Positions 63,455 to 64,000 of a stretch of DNA of 64,000 bases are shown here, one piece after another. The stretch covers positions 62,001-126,000 of the forward strand of contig NZ_QQBJ01000001.1 of NCBI RefSeq assembly GCF_003347205.1, given 5' to 3'. The translations under genes and the position numbers were made by a program. The stretch is from Mycolicibacterium moriokaense (lineage in GTDB: Bacteria; Actinomycetota; Actinomycetes; Mycobacteriales; Mycobacteriaceae). The notes beneath the pieces were generated by a model. That model was not told the origin of the DNA. It saw nothing but the letters and a program-made list of their open reading frames with translations, and did no database searches. Numbering within the stretch: position 1 is the first letter of the stretch; each line of letters begins with the position of its first letter.

Positions 63455-64000
63455 ATGGCCCACGCTGGCAAGGAGACTGCCACGACCATCGAGCCGCACC
63501 CCGCTTCGGGCAGCGTTGCCTCTCCGGCGATAGCTGCTGGGCGCATTCGCGTTCTGCTGGTTGAACCTCGGCGTATCTACGCCGACATGTTGGCCGGCAC
63601 CCTGCGCGCCGAAGAGTTCGCCGTCGACGTCGCACGCTCAGATGCTGCAGCGCTCACCGCGGTGCGCGACGATGACCCCGACGTGGTGGTGGTGTGCCTG
63701 GGATCATCCGCGCACGGCGCCGTCGTCCTTGACCGTGTTCGCCAGGCCGCCCATTGCGGCGTCGTCGCGCTCGCCGACACAGAGATGGCGCCACTGATAT
63801 CGCGCGTCGGAGTGGTTCCCATCGGCTCCCGCGACATACTCAACACGCGAATACGGCAGACACTCAGGCATTCTCACCAACGCAGCGAGGACGGCGGCGC
63901 CCAGCGACGCCACGTCGACGATCTGGTGATCGACGTGGGGGTCCGGCGGGTCTATCAGCGCGGCAACGTCATATCGCTGACTCGAACGGAGTTCGCGATC
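63455..64000 (+). CDS. OmpR-type response regulator with degenerate receiver, partial
   Basis: From ATG 63455 the frame is open to the window end (182 residues visible; 3' end missing). After a Thr/Pro-rich lead of 29 residues the receiver fold begins (RIRVLLVEPRRIYADMLAGT). At the phosphorylation strand it reads DPDVVVVCLGSSAHG, with Cys in place of the usual Asp, and one acidic-pocket residue is also absent (VEP). The C-terminal winged helix starts LVIDVGVRRVYQRG, then ISLTRTEFAI. It is therefore a phosphorylation-independent or non-standard regulator. It sits behind the largest TACGTA palindrome. Confidence 0.72.
   Translation, partial: MAHAGKETATTIEPHPASGSVASPAIAAGRIRVLLVEPRRIYADMLAGTLRAEEFAVDVARSDAAALTAVRDDDPDVVVVCLGSSAHGAVVLDRVRQAAHCGVVALADTEMAPLISRVGVVPIGSRDILNTRIRQTLRHSHQRSEDGGAQRRHVDDLVIDVGVRRVYQRGNVISLTRTEFAI

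Overview
The window looks like the chromosome of a rapid-growing mycobacterium (Mycolicibacterium type). It is GC-rich, uses GTG/TTG starts and several apparently leaderless promoters, and carries a complete mce1 locus in the order known from Mycobacterium tuberculosis. Everything was read from sequence; family names come from recognised motifs and gene order, not from searches.

Left part (1-31.9 kb), conserved backbone. A TetR regulator and a TB18.5-like SRPBCC protein precede the divergent pair mce1R(-)/fadD5(+). Then come yrbE1A-yrbE1B-mce1A-F and four mce-associated genes (Rv0175-Rv0178 equivalents), which together make a lipid-import system. Downstream are an SDR, a fructosamine-kinase-like gene, an Asn/Gly-repeat exported protein behind a perfect CRP-type box, and a minus-strand cell-envelope set (acyltransferase-SGNH, Tat esterase, phosphodiester glycosidase). 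A GlsB/YeaQ protein, a sugar-dehydrogenase-like lipoprotein, pirin, sigG, a monoacylglycerol lipase, a hydrolase-like lipoprotein and a DUF2786 gene follow. The last backbone gene, a TIGR04338-type protein, stops abruptly near 31,950, just before its expected zinc-protease motif.

Right part (about 31.95 kb to the end), accessory island. (i) 32-34 kb: small ORFs and a decayed fic toxin/antitoxin pair. (ii) 34-42.7 kb: a candidate defence cluster with a restriction-endonuclease-NACHT NTPase, a Phd-like antitoxin remnant, a NERD-nuclease-STAND-like NTPase, an XRE regulator and a coiled-coil/Cys-His protein. The promoters before the Phd-like gene and before the XRE/coiled-coil pair share a near-identical 19-bp palindromic box. 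(iii) 43-52.7 kb: a RipC-like peptidoglycan hydrolase, two arsenic clusters, and a nuclease-like gene between them. One arsenic cluster is ArsR/flavoprotein/MFS; the other is ArsR-Acr3-ArsC-ArsC-oxidoreductase. The oxidoreductase is broken by frameshifts, an internal inversion and a 31-bp insert copied from the RipC-like gene. (iv) 53-64 kb: a probable metal or envelope-stress block. It holds a propeller lipoprotein, a DUF305 lipoprotein, a two-component system, a RipA-like hydrolase, BlaI/M56, an lpqS-cysK2-MFS block and a degenerate response regulator cut by the window end. Five intergenic regions of the island carry TACGTA-type sites, which I propose as operators of the BlaI-family repressor; a TCTTCA direct repeat marks two targets of the two-component system.

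The most promising undescribed system is the NACHT/NERD cluster with its shared XRE operator. The most unusual structural observations are the inversion plus templated insertion in the oxidoreductase, and the TACGTA regulon that joins peptidoglycan hydrolases with metal genes.
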